From Gammaproteobacteria bacterium (lineage in GTDB: Bacteria > Pseudomonadota > Gammaproteobacteria > Nitrococcales > Nitrococcaceae), in assembly GCA_030433275.1 (NCBI GenBank), contig JAUILK010000024.1, positions 1 through 53,979 on the forward strand: DNA of 53,979 nucleotides, read 5' to 3'. The notes under the pieces were generated by a model, which saw nothing but the letters and a program-made list of their open reading frames with translations, ran no database searches and was not told the origin of the DNA. Positions 1-9,500 of this stretch are shown here, piece after piece (the stretch's first letter is position 1; every line of letters starts with the position of its first letter). Both the position numbers and the translations under genes were made by a program.

Positions 1-65
1 TCTAACAAATTCACGGCATCCGCCTTGAATTCTTCGGAGTACCGCCGTCGTGTACCCTTACTCAT
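1..65 (-). CDS. IS3-family transposase OrfA, N-terminal end (partial)
   Basis: On the minus strand an ATG at 65 opens a frame reading MSKGTRRRYSEEFKADAV, the standard beginning of IS3/IS911-type OrfA, the helix-turn-helix half of the OrfAB transposase. A strong Shine-Dalgarno AGGAGG lies five bases upstream. The gene runs off the left edge, so only about 21 residues are visible and nothing can be said about whether the element is intact. Family recognition rests on the conserved RRRYSEEFKADAV start. Confidence 0.8.
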   Translation of the reverse strand, partial: MSKGTRRRYSEEFKADAVNLL

Positions 66-127
66 CAACACCTCCTGTCCCATCAGTGTGGCTTAACAGG
101 GGTGTCCGTTGCTATTGGACCACTTCA
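1..127 (-). mobile_element. End of an IS3-family insertion sequence
   Basis: The bases upstream of the OrfA start, read on the minus strand, begin TGAAGTGGTCCAATAG and look like an IS3-type terminal repeat followed by a short leader and the OrfA Shine-Dalgarno. The outer boundary is estimated at 122-127, because the other end of the element is outside the window and the repeat cannot be matched. Confidence 0.55.
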
Positions 128-205
128 TTTTGCGCCGAATTCTGGGACGGCTACTGGCGGAATCGAGGCCCGAAGTGCGTGAGCAGGACACGGAATTCGG
201 TCTTC

Positions 206-301
206 GGGAAGCCGTGTAACAGGTTGTTCAGGGCTGACTATCTCGTGACCTACATGCGTTATTTTGAACTCAATCCCCGTGTGTCGGGTGGTGCATCTGG
301 A
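206..301 (+). pseudogene. Degenerate fragment resembling a REP-associated (Y1/IS200-like) transposase
   Basis: The plus-strand translation at 218-286 contains DYLVTYMRYFELNP, which resembles the conserved DYLLTCMRYIELNPVRAG stretch of REP-associated tyrosine transposases. The flanking residues do not fit the family, there is no credible start, and the frame decays afterwards. It is best read as a decayed fragment beside the IS3 end. The match is short, so the family assignment is tentative. Confidence 0.3.
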
Positions 302-498
302 TCGGGAACGGCGCATCAGAAACAGCACCCCTGGGTAAAGCCGGAGCAGTCCGGCAACGTATATTACTCTGGCAAATAAGCGTGGGTCATAAGCCAGGCT
401 GTACATCAGCCAGTGGCTGTCCTAGCTCGAATTGTATTCACTGTACCTAATTGCCTGGTTAATAGCTCCGATTTGTCCGGACATGAAGGGGATTGATC

Positions 499-1557
499 AT
501 GCGCGTAGACGAACAGCGACTGAACCAGTTGATAGAGCGGGCCGTGAGCGATTTCGGCGCCGTCTGGCACGCCCCGCTGGTCGTGATCGGCGATCGGCTG
601 GGCCTGTATCGGGCGCTGGCCGAGGAGGGCCCGCTGAATTCGATGGAACTGGCCGCTCATACGCAAACTCATGAGCGCTACGTGCGCGAGTGGCTGCGTG
701 CGCAGGCCGCCGGCGGCTATGTGAGCTACGATTCCGACGCCGAGCGCTATTACATGAGCCCAGAGCAGAGCATGGTGCTGGCGAACGAGGACAGCCCCGC
801 GTTCCTGGTCGGGGCGTTCCAGGGTGCCGTGGCCGGGCTGCTCTCAACACCGAAAATCGAAGCTGCCTTCCGCAGCGGTGCGGGGGTTGGTTGGGACGAA
901 CACGATGCGGAGCTGTTCCATGCCACCGAACGGTTATTCCGTCCCGGCTATGCCGAGCACTTGGTCCGTGACTGGATTCCCGCCTTGGATGGAATAGCGG
1001 ATAGGCTTGCAAACGGGGCGCGCGTAGCCGACATCGGTTGTGGCTTCGGCGCCTCGACCATACTGATGGCTCAGGCGTTTCCCGCTTCGAGCTTCATCGG
1101 CTACGACTATCATGAAAACTCGATTCGGATCGCTACCGAGCATGCCCAAAACGCAGGGGTGGCCGATCGTGTGCGCTTCGAAGTGGCTGGCGCCAAAACC
1201 TACCGTGGTCGTGACTACGATCTGGTCGCCGCCTTCGACTGCTTGCACGATATGGGTGATCCAGCCGGTGTTGCCGCGCATGTGCTCGAGACGCTCGGGC
1301 CTGGGGGTAGTTGGATGATCGTTGAACCTTTCGCCAACGATCGAGTCGAGGAGAATCTGAATCCGGTCGGGCGGGCCTTTTATTCGGCATCCACCATGGT
1401 CTGTACTCCGTGTTCGCTCGCCCAGGAGGTCGGGCTCGGACTGGGTGCTCAAGCCGGCGAGGCGCGTCTGCGCGAAGTGGTGAATGAAGGCGGCTTCCGT
1501 ACCTTTCAGCGGGTGGCGCAAACGCCGTTCAATCTAATCTTCGAAGCTCGGCCGTAG
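499..1557 (+). CDS. Class I SAM-dependent methyltransferase with N-terminal winged helix
   Basis: A 352-residue methyltransferase of the Rv2258c-like type. Residues 1-90 form an all-helical winged-helix region (dimerisation in related small-molecule methyltransferases). The Rossmann SAM-binding motif I is VADIGCGFGAS near residues 176-186, followed by an acidic motif II (IGYDYHENS). The ATG at 499 is preferred because AAGGGG sits seven bases upstream; an in-frame TTG at 493 lies too close to that site. The substrate is unknown. The gene is followed after only three bases by the convergent aldo/keto reductase gene, so both stop within a very short shared region. Confidence 0.85.
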   Translation: MRVDEQRLNQLIERAVSDFGAVWHAPLVVIGDRLGLYRALAEEGPLNSMELAAHTQTHERYVREWLRAQAAGGYVSYDSDAERYYMSPEQSMVLANEDSPAFLVGAFQGAVAGLLSTPKIEAAFRSGAGVGWDEHDAELFHATERLFRPGYAEHLVRDWIPALDGIADRLANGARVADIGCGFGASTILMAQAFPASSFIGYDYHENSIRIATEHAQNAGVADRVRFEVAGAKTYRGRDYDLVAAFDCLHDMGDPAGVAAHVLETLGPGGSWMIVEPFANDRVEENLNPVGRAFYSASTMVCTPCSLAQEVGLGLGAQAGEARLREVVNEGGFRTFQRVAQTPFNLIFEARP

Positions 1558-1560
1558 CGG

Positions 1561-2562
1561 TCAGGCTTCGGTTCGGTCCGGCGGCGCCATGAATTCCGGT
1601 CCGATCGGGGCGGTTATGTGCTGTGCCAGAATTTCGTTGATGGTTGTCATCGCCTGGTCTTCGATCTGCCAGCCCAGCACGTCGGCCACCGGGTCGAGCT
1701 GATCGGGTCGCCGAGCGCCCCAGAGCGCAACCGTGAGGTCCGGCTGATCGAGCAGCCAACGCAGCGCCAAGGCCATGACATCCTTGCCATAGCGTTGTTT
1801 GGCGAGCTCATTCAGTGCCTGCACGGCAGTGAGGTACTGATCGAAGCACGGCGGTTGGAATTTGGGATCGGTCTGGCGTAAATCGTCGCCGTGGAAGACC
1901 CGCTCACGGGTCATTTTGCCACTGAGCAGGCCGCGGCAGAGCGCACCATAGGTGAGGGTGGCGAGCCCATGATGTCGGCTATATGGCAGCACATCTTGCT
2001 CGATCCCGCGCTCGAAGAGGTTGTAGGGTGGCTGATTGGCATGCAGTGGCGCACAGGCGCGGAACAGATCCATCTGCTCGGGCGAAAAATTGGAAACACC
2101 GATCGCGCGGATCTTGCCGGCTCGATAAAGTGCCTCCATGGCGTGCGCTGTCTCCTCGATCGGGGTCGTCGAATCCGGCCAATGGATCTGATAGAGATCG
2201 ATGTAGTCCGTTTGCAGGCGCCGCAGAGAATCATCGATTTCCTGCATAATGCGTTGGCGGCTCGCGTTGCGCCGAATTTTTCGACCGTCCGGCGACCATT
2301 GCAGCGCGACCTTGGTGGCGAGCACAACCCGCGCGCGGCGATTGCCGTCCACTAACGCGCGCCCGACGATTTCCTCCGAGCGGCCGAAGCCATAGACAGG
2401 CGCCGTATCGATAAGCGTGATGCCCTTATCGATTGCATGCTGGATGGTCGCGATGGCGGCTTGCTCGTCGCTGCCGCCCCACATCCAGCCCCCGATCGCC
2501 CAGGTTCCCAGCCCGATTCGCGAGACCTCGATGCCGGTATCGGCGAGGATCGTCTTTTCCAT
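1561..2562 (-). CDS. Aldo/keto reductase
   Basis: A 333-residue NADPH-dependent oxidoreductase of the AKR superfamily, which reduces aldehydes or ketones in the cytoplasm. The catalytic tetrad is visible: Asp52 and Tyr57 in IDTAPVYGFG, Lys84 in LATKV and His127 in YQIHWPD. The N-terminal GLGTWAIGGW and the central GVSNFSPEQ motif also fit the family. The ATG at 2562 is preceded by GGAG with good spacing. The physiological substrate cannot be read from sequence. It converges on the methyltransferase gene and is transcribed away from a hairpin-containing spacer. Confidence 0.9.
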   Translation of the reverse strand: MEKTILADTGIEVSRIGLGTWAIGGWMWGGSDEQAAIATIQHAIDKGITLIDTAPVYGFGRSEEIVGRALVDGNRRARVVLATKVALQWSPDGRKIRRNASRQRIMQEIDDSLRRLQTDYIDLYQIHWPDSTTPIEETAHAMEALYRAGKIRAIGVSNFSPEQMDLFRACAPLHANQPPYNLFERGIEQDVLPYSRHHGLATLTYGALCRGLLSGKMTRERVFHGDDLRQTDPKFQPPCFDQYLTAVQALNELAKQRYGKDVMALALRWLLDQPDLTVALWGARRPDQLDPVADVLGWQIEDQAMTTINEILAQHITAPIGPEFMAPPDRTEA

Positions 2563-2633
2563 GAAAATCTCCGCGTCCAGATGTGTCAGGATGCGTCGCA
2601 GGGGTCCATAACAGTTACTTTAACCAGGGCTTG

Positions 2634-2650
2634 GGGGGCAAATTGCCCCC
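2634..2650. terminator. GC hairpin between hemoglobin and reductase genes
   Basis: The palindrome GGGGGCAAATTGCCCCC forms a six-base-pair GC stem with a short AT loop. It lies downstream of the minus-strand hemoglobin gene and upstream of the minus-strand reductase, so it could end hemoglobin transcription. There is no clear T-run on either strand, so intrinsic termination is unproven. Confidence 0.35.
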
Positions 2651-2715
2651 TTACCGCAGGACCGACGGATTATTTGCTACTCACAGTCGTATCTCAATAC
2701 GAGTCGTGGGGGCGT

Positions 2716-3138
2716 TCAGGCGGGCCGTGCAAGGCTGCCGTGGACACCCGGTTGCCACTCGGCGAGCATGCGGATGGAGCGGCCCATGTGCTCGGCGCGT
2801 TGATACCACTGGGCCGCCAAATCCGCTTCCAGATGATCCGCAAGGGTGGTGTGGAACAAAACGAGCCAATCGTCGACCAGCGCATCGCTGATCCCAATTG
2901 GTAAGTGCGTAGCGGCGACCCGGTAACGGTCATCCCGATATCGTTCGCCACCTAAACTGATCCACCAGAAATGACTCAGGCGGGCTTTGTGCTTTGGCCA
3001 GTCCTTAACGCGGCCGAAAGGCGCAGCGAGAGTGGGATGGTGCCGTATACGATTGTAGAAATCATCCACGACGCTCTGGACGGCTTCAAGCCCGATAGCG
3101 GTATGCGTGTTGCGCTGGCGCATGGCGGGATGTTTCAT
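2716..3138 (-). CDS. Group III truncated hemoglobin (copy 1)
   Basis: A 140-residue globin of truncated group III, the Ctb type of Campylobacter. Visible features are VDDFYNRIRHHPTL (B helix with Phe27-Tyr28, TyrB10), DWPKHKARLSHFWW (E helix, His56 as a distal candidate), THLP with His78 as the likely proximal heme ligand, and Trp111 at the G8 position. Family members bind O2 and NO and are linked to NO handling or microaerobic respiration. The start could also be the ATG at 3123. A second, similar globin gene lies upstream on the same strand, suggesting a tandem duplication. An AT-rich stretch at 3145-3170 is a plausible promoter. Confidence 0.85.
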   Translation of the reverse strand: MKHPAMRQRNTHTAIGLEAVQSVVDDFYNRIRHHPTLAAPFGRVKDWPKHKARLSHFWWISLGGERYRDDRYRVAATHLPIGISDALVDDWLVLFHTTLADHLEADLAAQWYQRAEHMGRSIRMLAEWQPGVHGSLARPA

Positions 3139-3283
3139 CCGAATAAAGATAGAAAATATACTTTATAGTACTTCGGGCAGGGCGCATGACCAAGTAGCTT
3201 ATATACCGCTCGCGTCGGCGGCATAATACACCGACTTGGCCACACGCCCGTAATGGGCGAGGCGCTGCTAGGGTGAGGCAAGT

Positions 3284-3682
3284 TTACCGCGGTGGCCTCG
3301 CTTGCCCGCCCGCTCTCATTTGGGCGAGCATACGGATAGACTGGCCTAGCTGCTCGGCGTATCCATACCAAAACTCGGTCTGCTCCGGGGTGAGATGATC
3401 GTCGAGCGTCGTGCGAAACAGCGTTAACCAGTCATCCACCAAGGGGTCGGTGACGCCGACGGGCATATGCTTGGCGAGCACGTGGTATTGGTCGTTCCGA
3501 TAGCGTTCGCCGCCCATGGTGATCCACCAGAAATGGCTGAGTCGAGCGATGTGCTCGGGCCAGTCCTTGACGCGCTTGAATGGCTCGGCGAGGGTGGGAT
3601 GGCTTTGGATGCGGCCGTAGAAATCATCCACGACCCGGCAGACGGCCTCGTGATCGATGGCTTGGTGCGTGCGCGGGCTCAT
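3284..3682 (-). CDS. Group III truncated hemoglobin (copy 2)
   Basis: A 132-residue group III truncated hemoglobin, clearly homologous to the neighbouring copy along its full length. It keeps Tyr22 (B10), His50 (distal candidate), His72 (proximal ligand in KHMP) and Trp105 (G8), so heme binding should be intact. The start at 3682 (MSPRTHQ) is set by homology to copy 1; the Shine-Dalgarno is weak. The open frame continues far upstream antisense to the next gene, but that part has no globin character and is a GC-rich artefact. The two paralogues may have divided roles, for example different ligands or induction conditions. Confidence 0.85.
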   Translation of the reverse strand: MSPRTHQAIDHEAVCRVVDDFYGRIQSHPTLAEPFKRVKDWPEHIARLSHFWWITMGGERYRNDQYHVLAKHMPVGVTDPLVDDWLTLFRTTLDDHLTPEQTEFWYGYAEQLGQSIRMLAQMRAGGQARPPR

Positions 3683-3872
3683 GACGGAACAGTCTCTATC
3701 AAAAATGTAAAAAAATGGTACATGCAATCGCGCTTCTAGCCAAGCGTGACCGATGCTTGGTCGTTTCGGTAATTCATTTATTTTGCAATAGGTTGTGTTT
3801 GAGCAGGGTGCAATAATGCGTAAGGCATTGCGCCCCGTGATGGTGGGCTGAGTAAGGAAGAAGGCGATCCCC

Positions 3873-6542
3873 GTGCGGCATACGATTCTGGTAACGCGGC
3901 CGTTGGCACGGCAGATGGCCTTGGTCGAGGCTGCTCGTATGCGCGCGCACGGACGCCAAGTGTTGAACCCAGCACAGGTGGCCGCCCGCCTAGCCGGCGG
4001 GTTTTTGCAGGCCCCGGAATCGGACGCCGTGCAGAAAGCGCTCCATGCCGTCCTCCGGGATGACTCCGTTGCCTTAGGCGAGTTGGAGGGTATTCGCCGT
4101 CTGCCTGGTATGGTGAGCGCCAGTGCCCGATCGCTGCGCCGGGTCTGGCTGAGCGGCCAAAATTTGAGCATGCTGGCGGCACACGGCGAGCCGCGTTTGC
4201 AGGCCATGGCGCAACTCGAGCGGGCGGTGCTGAGCCGACTGCCCGGCGCCCGGCTGCGACCGCGCGAATTGGTCGCCAGGGCATTGCAGCAAATCGATCG
4301 AGCGCCGCGTCTGCTCGGCCCAATTACGTTGAGGGGGGTGTTCGACCTTGATCCCGTCTGGCGCCCCCTGTTGCTCGAGCTTGCCAAGGTCGGCCCCGTT
4401 CGCTGGGAGGCTCTGCTGGATTCCAGACCGCGTTGGGCCTGTAACAGCGCCCGGATCAAGTGGCAGGCGACCAGCCGAGCGACTCCGCAAGTGAGCCGAG
4501 TCTCTTGCGCCAATCCGCGGCATGAGGCCTTGGAAGCGCTGCGCTGGGCACGGGAGCTGCTTGCCGCCGGCCAGGTTCGGCCGGAGGAGATTGCGATTGC
4601 GGCGCCGGTACCGACCGAATGGGAGCCGCACATCGCGCTCATCGCCGCCGAGGCCGACCTGCCCGTTGCGTTTGCCGGCGGGCGCCCGGCGTTGTCGACG
4701 CCGGACGGACAGGCGGCGGCGGCGCTGGCGGAGATTCTGCTCAAGGGGTTGAGCCGCAGCCGCGTGCAGCGGCTGCTCAGCCTGGTGCGCGGGCAAACGC
4801 CGCTGACTGCCCAAGTTCCGCCCGCATGGCGGCAAATCTTGCCGAAGGATGCACCGCTGCTGCATCTCGACCAGTGGCGGATGTGCCTAGCGAGCGCCGT
4901 GACGGCCGGTAATGGCGCGGCTGAGGGACTACTCAGTGTGCTGGAGCTGCTCGATCGCGGCCTTGATGCGGCGGAGGCCATCGGCGAGTTGCTCCTTGGC
5001 AACCGGGCTCTGCGCATTTGGCGCACGGCGCTGAGTGAGGGCCCGGCCCGGGGATTGGATGTCACGCTTGAACGCTTGCGGGTCAAGGACGAGCGCGAGC
5101 CGGCGACAGCCATCTTGTTCGGCCAGGCCGCCGATCTGGCCGCTTGCCCTCGGCCTTACGTGTGGCTGCTGGGCTTGACCAATCGTGGCTGGCCACGGAC
5201 CTCCCAAGAGGATGCGCTGCTGCCTGCCCATGTACTGGAGCCGGCCGTGCTTGATCCGGTTTCTCTACCGGAGTGCGACCGACGGGATTTTAAGATCATT
5301 TTGCACACGACAGTGAAGCGGCTCATCCTCTCCCGGGCCCGTCATGATGCCGAGGGCCGGGAGAACGGCGAGAGTACGCTGCTACATGCCATCGATGCAG
5401 CAGAAATCTACTGGCGCGATGCACGCGTGCCGGAGCATGCCGTGAGCGAATCCGACCGGGTGCTGGCCCGACCGGAGGAGTTTGCGCAACAGCCTCGCGC
5501 CCGCAGCGCAGTCGCGTGTTGGTTCAATTGGCATCGGCCACAGCTTACGGCGCATGACGGGCTACTGCGCGCGGATCATCCGGTTCTGCAACGGGCATTG
5601 CAGCGGCCTTTTTCGGCAACTCGGCTGCGCGCGCTCGTGCGTGACCCCTTGGGATTCGTCTGGCGCTATGTGTTGAAGTGGGAGGCGCCGATAGTAGAGC
5701 GCGAACCGCTTGCGCTGGATGCCCAGACCTACGGCAACCTGACACATCAGGTGCTGGAGCGGGCATTGGTGCGTCTTGAGCAGGCGGGCGGGTTGGCCGG
5801 CGCGACCGCGGGTCAGGTGAGACAGGCCGTCGATGCGGCATTGGCCGACACCGTTACCGAGTATGAGGTGAACGAGCCCGTCCCGCCACGGGTTCTCTGG
5901 CGCCGCACCCAGGCCGAGATCAGGCAGGTGGCGCTCGCCGCGCTGGCCTACGAGGAGCCACCTCTCGCCGGCCAGCGCTCGTTCGCCGAGGTTCCGTTCG
6001 GCGGCGGGCGCTCAGCGCATGAAGCGGATCGGCCTGCCCCCTGGCATGGCGCCACGGCCGTGCGAATTCCGGGTACCGATCTTGCCATCACCGGCCGGAT
6101 CGATCGGCTGGATCTCGCTGCCAATCAAAGCGTTGCCCGTGTCACGGATTACAAGACGGGGAAACCACCCGCCCCGGGCAAGACGGTCATTGTAAGGGGC
6201 GGTGCGGAGTTGCAGCGGTGCCTGTACGCCTTCGCGGTCCAGGCTCTGCTCGGGCCGCAGCTCGTAGTGGAGGCGCGGTTGCTCTATCCGGGTGAGCCCG
6301 GCACGTTGCTGAGCATGGAGGCCCCGCTTGAGCGTCTCGAGGAGATCGCCCGCTACCTGGTTGCCGCCCGCGAGCATCTGCTGGCGGGCCACGCGCTGCC
6401 TGGGCCGGGTACCGCCGAGTTTGACAGCGATCCTTTACGGTTCGTTTTGCCGGGTAACGCGAAAGCCATCTATCTGGAAACGAAGTGGCCGCTTGCGGTT
6501 CAGAGATTGGCGCCGTTGCCGGAGTTTTGGGAGCTGCCGTGA
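3873..6542 (+). CDS. AddB-like PD-(D/E)XK nuclease, probable DNA repair protein
   Basis: An 889-residue protein of the gammaproteobacterial probable-DNA-repair family that accompanies an AddA/RecB-like helicase. The long N-terminal and central part is a degenerate helicase-like region without a Walker A. The C-terminus carries a RecB-type nuclease: GRIDRLD with Asp744, VTDYKTGK with Asp759 and Lys761, and QxxxY at Gln781-Tyr785. GTG at 3873 is preceded by AAGGAAGAAGG. It overlaps the helicase gene by four bases, so the two are translationally coupled and probably form one heterodimer that processes double-strand breaks. No AddB-style iron-sulphur cysteine set was obvious. Confidence 0.85.
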   Translation: MRHTILVTRPLARQMALVEAARMRAHGRQVLNPAQVAARLAGGFLQAPESDAVQKALHAVLRDDSVALGELEGIRRLPGMVSASARSLRRVWLSGQNLSMLAAHGEPRLQAMAQLERAVLSRLPGARLRPRELVARALQQIDRAPRLLGPITLRGVFDLDPVWRPLLLELAKVGPVRWEALLDSRPRWACNSARIKWQATSRATPQVSRVSCANPRHEALEALRWARELLAAGQVRPEEIAIAAPVPTEWEPHIALIAAEADLPVAFAGGRPALSTPDGQAAAALAEILLKGLSRSRVQRLLSLVRGQTPLTAQVPPAWRQILPKDAPLLHLDQWRMCLASAVTAGNGAAEGLLSVLELLDRGLDAAEAIGELLLGNRALRIWRTALSEGPARGLDVTLERLRVKDEREPATAILFGQAADLAACPRPYVWLLGLTNRGWPRTSQEDALLPAHVLEPAVLDPVSLPECDRRDFKIILHTTVKRLILSRARHDAEGRENGESTLLHAIDAAEIYWRDARVPEHAVSESDRVLARPEEFAQQPRARSAVACWFNWHRPQLTAHDGLLRADHPVLQRALQRPFSATRLRALVRDPLGFVWRYVLKWEAPIVEREPLALDAQTYGNLTHQVLERALVRLEQAGGLAGATAGQVRQAVDAALADTVTEYEVNEPVPPRVLWRRTQAEIRQVALAALAYEEPPLAGQRSFAEVPFGGGRSAHEADRPAPWHGATAVRIPGTDLAITGRIDRLDLAANQSVARVTDYKTGKPPAPGKTVIVRGGAELQRCLYAFAVQALLGPQLVVEARLLYPGEPGTLLSMEAPLERLEEIARYLVAAREHLLAGHALPGPGTAEFDSDPLRFVLPGNAKAIYLETKWPLAVQRLAPLPEFWELP

Positions 6543-9500
6543 GCGAGCTTATCGATCATCGGCAACGGCAGCGTGCGCTGACCGCCATCGATTCCACATT
6601 GCTGGTCGAGGCGGGAGCGGGTTCCGGCAAGACGGCGCTTATGGCCGGGCGCGTCGTTTATTCGCTGGCGCAAGGTGTCGAGCCAGGGCGAATCGCCGCG
6701 ATCACATTCACGGAGCTGGCCGCCGGACAGCTGCTTCTGCGCATTCGCAGTTTTCTCGAGCGGTCCTTGTGCGGCGAGATCCCGGCCGAGCTGCAAGCCG
6801 CATTTCCAAGGGGGTTGAGCGATACCCATGCGGCCCGGCTGGCTGCGGCCCGCGAGCACCTCGCAGAGCTTACCGCCACTACGATCCACGGATTCTGCCA
6901 ACAGCTTATCCGTCCGTATCCGGTCGAGGCCGATATCGACCCGGGGGCAGCGATCATGGACGCCTCGGCCGCGGAGTTGGCTTGGCAAGACCTCTTGGAG
7001 GCGTTTCTAAGAGAGCGTCTCGAGGCGGCGCGGGAGGATGATCCGTTGGCCGTCTTCATCGAGGCGGCGGGTGCGAATTCAGCCGCAGAGATCGAGCGGA
7101 TCGCACGCTTTCTGCGGCGGAACAGGAACATTAGCCCGATTGCGGCACCAGACACTACCCAGCGGCTCGAGTCGCTGCACGAGGCGATTATCGCTCTAAC
7201 CAGCTGGCTGCAAGAACAGTCCTGCAGCGAGCCGACCACGGTGGAGTTGGTGGCCGAGCTGCGTGTGCTGGTGCAGGCCTATCGGCACGCATTGCAACAC
7301 GGGGCGAATCCAGCTGCGCTGATGGCCTTGGCGTTCGATCCGCCGCGGTGTAGCGCCCACACCCAGAAGCTCACCTTCCGAAAATGGGGTCGGCAAGGCA
7401 GGTGGCAGAGCGCCGCGTCGGCGAGCGGTCTGTCCAAGGCCGCCGGCACCGTGCTCTCACGAGAGGGAGAAGCGTTGTACCAAGCGGTTGGAACCGCCTG
7501 TACGGCGTTGCAGGGAGCAATCGCCAGCGGCGCATTCGAACAGCTGGCCGAATCGTTGCACCCTTTTCTGGAGCGCTATCAAAGCTATAAGCGCGCCGCC
7601 GCCTTGTTGGACTTCGATGATCTGCTGGCAACGGCGTGCGCTTTGCTGCGCGATCCCGCCAACGAGCCGGTGCGCCGTGCGCTCAGCGCGCGTTACCGAT
7701 ACATTCTGGTGGACGAATTTCAGGATACGGATCCTCTGCAGGTGGAAATCCTGTGGCGGTTGTGCGGGGAAGGCGCACCCGAGGCACCGTGGCAAGAACG
7801 CATGCTGCGAGCGGGTGCGCTTTTCTGTGTCGGTGATCCCAAACAGGCGATCTATCGCTTTCGCGGCGCTGATGTGGCCACCTACGTCGCCGCCCGGGAC
7901 CGGCTCAAAGCCGCCGATCCCGAGTGCATTCTGGAGATAACCGCTAATTTCCGCTCCTACCGGCCGATACTCGATTGGGTGAACGAGCGCTTTGCCGCGC
8001 CGCTTGCGATCGCCGGTCAGCCTGGCTTCCAGCCGCTCGCCGCGACCCGGACTCCACCGGATGACACACCACGTGTGGTTCGCCTGGCCGTATCGGTGGA
8101 CGTCGCGGGCGACCAACCCCGGCCGAGCGAATGCCGCGAGGCGGAGGCGCAGCGGGTGGCGGAGCTGTGCCAACGGCTCATCGGCCGCTATTCGATCCAA
8201 GCCGGCCGTCGGCCACGCCCCTGCCGACCGGGTGACATTGCGTTGCTGGCACCGTCCGGAACCGAGCTTTGGCGCTACGAACGGGCGCTCGAAGAGCGGG
8301 GGATCCCGGTTGCGAGCCAGGCCGGTAAGGGGTTCTTCCGCCGCCAGGAGATCCAGGATCTCATCGCCATCACCCGCGTGCTGGCCGATGCCCGCGACAC
8401 CGTAGCACTTGGTGCGCTGTTGCGCGGGCCATTGGTGGGGCTCACCGAGGAGGCATTGCTCGACATCGTCGATCAGTTGCCGCCGTCGGCGAATTGCGCA
8501 GGACCTGCGCGGCTGACGCTGTGGACCGAGCCGGCGGCCGTGGCCGACACTTTGGCCCGGGCGACTCTCGAGATCCTGCAGGCGCTGTCGGCGCAAGCGT
8601 TGGTCACGACGCCGTTTGCGCTGCTCGGGCAGGCCGTTGCCGAGTTGCACGTGCGTCCATTGCTGATGCACCGCCACCCCGGCGGGGCGGAGCGTGCCCT
8701 GGCCAACGTCGAGCTGTTCCTGGAAATGAGCAAACCGTATGCAGTGCGGGGCTTGTTCGCCTTCGCCGCCGACATGCGCGCGCGTTGGGAGGACGCCGAG
8801 GCGGGTACGGAAGGCCGCCCGGATGCGCAGGAGCACGCCGTTCACCTTATCACCATGCACTCCGCCAAAGGTCTGGAATGGCCCGTTGTGATCCCTGTCA
8901 ATACCGTGAGCGAGGGCCGCGCCGCCGGTGGCCCTTTGCTCGATCGCTCGGATCAGCGGATCAACTACTACCTGGGTGCTTTCCGTCCGGAGCGTTACGT
9001 TATGGCGCTCGATGAGGAGAAGGCCGAGCAGCGGCACGAGCAGGTTCGGCTGCTTTATGTGGCCTTCACGCGGGCCGAGCAATTGCTGGTGTTGCCACAG
9101 CCGCTCGAAGCCGAATCAGGCTGGTTCGGCCTGCTGGATTTGTGTCTCGATAAGCTGCCGACCCTCGATGATGAGGGGTGGGGTAGCGCGCGGCCGGAGC
9201 GTGCCCCGGAGCCGGTCATCAATGGTCAGGATCGAGTGAGGTTTCAGTACGAGGCGCAGCGTATCCACGCCGCCCACCGAGCGCTCGTTTGGCGCCGTCC
9301 AAGCGATCATGAGCCGTTCGGTGCTGTGTCGAACGTGGCGGACGAGTCCAGCGTCTTCGCTGAGTCGGCCGTGGACGCGGTGAGTACGGCTGAGGGTGGT
9401 GCGCTGCGTGGAACGGTATTGCACAAGCTTATGGAGGAGGTGCTGACGGAAGAGGTGGACGAGGCGGCGCAGGCGCTGCAAACGCGCGCGGCCGACTTAC

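Noticed and set aside
3140-3175. NsrR or FNR operator in the AT-rich stretch before the first hemoglobin
   Set aside because: Only short AAAG/CTTT half-sites are symmetric; the known NsrR and FNR consensus patterns are not met.
3683-5113. Long open minus-strand frame continuing upstream of the second hemoglobin, antisense to the AddB-like gene
   Set aside because: Arg/Ser-rich composition without any family signature; it is the shadow of a GC-rich gene on the other strand, and homology with the first globin sets the start at 3682.
7457-9082. 541-codon minus-strand frame inside the AddA-like gene
   Set aside because: The plus-strand frame has every helicase motif in order; the antisense frame has none and is an effect of codon bias.
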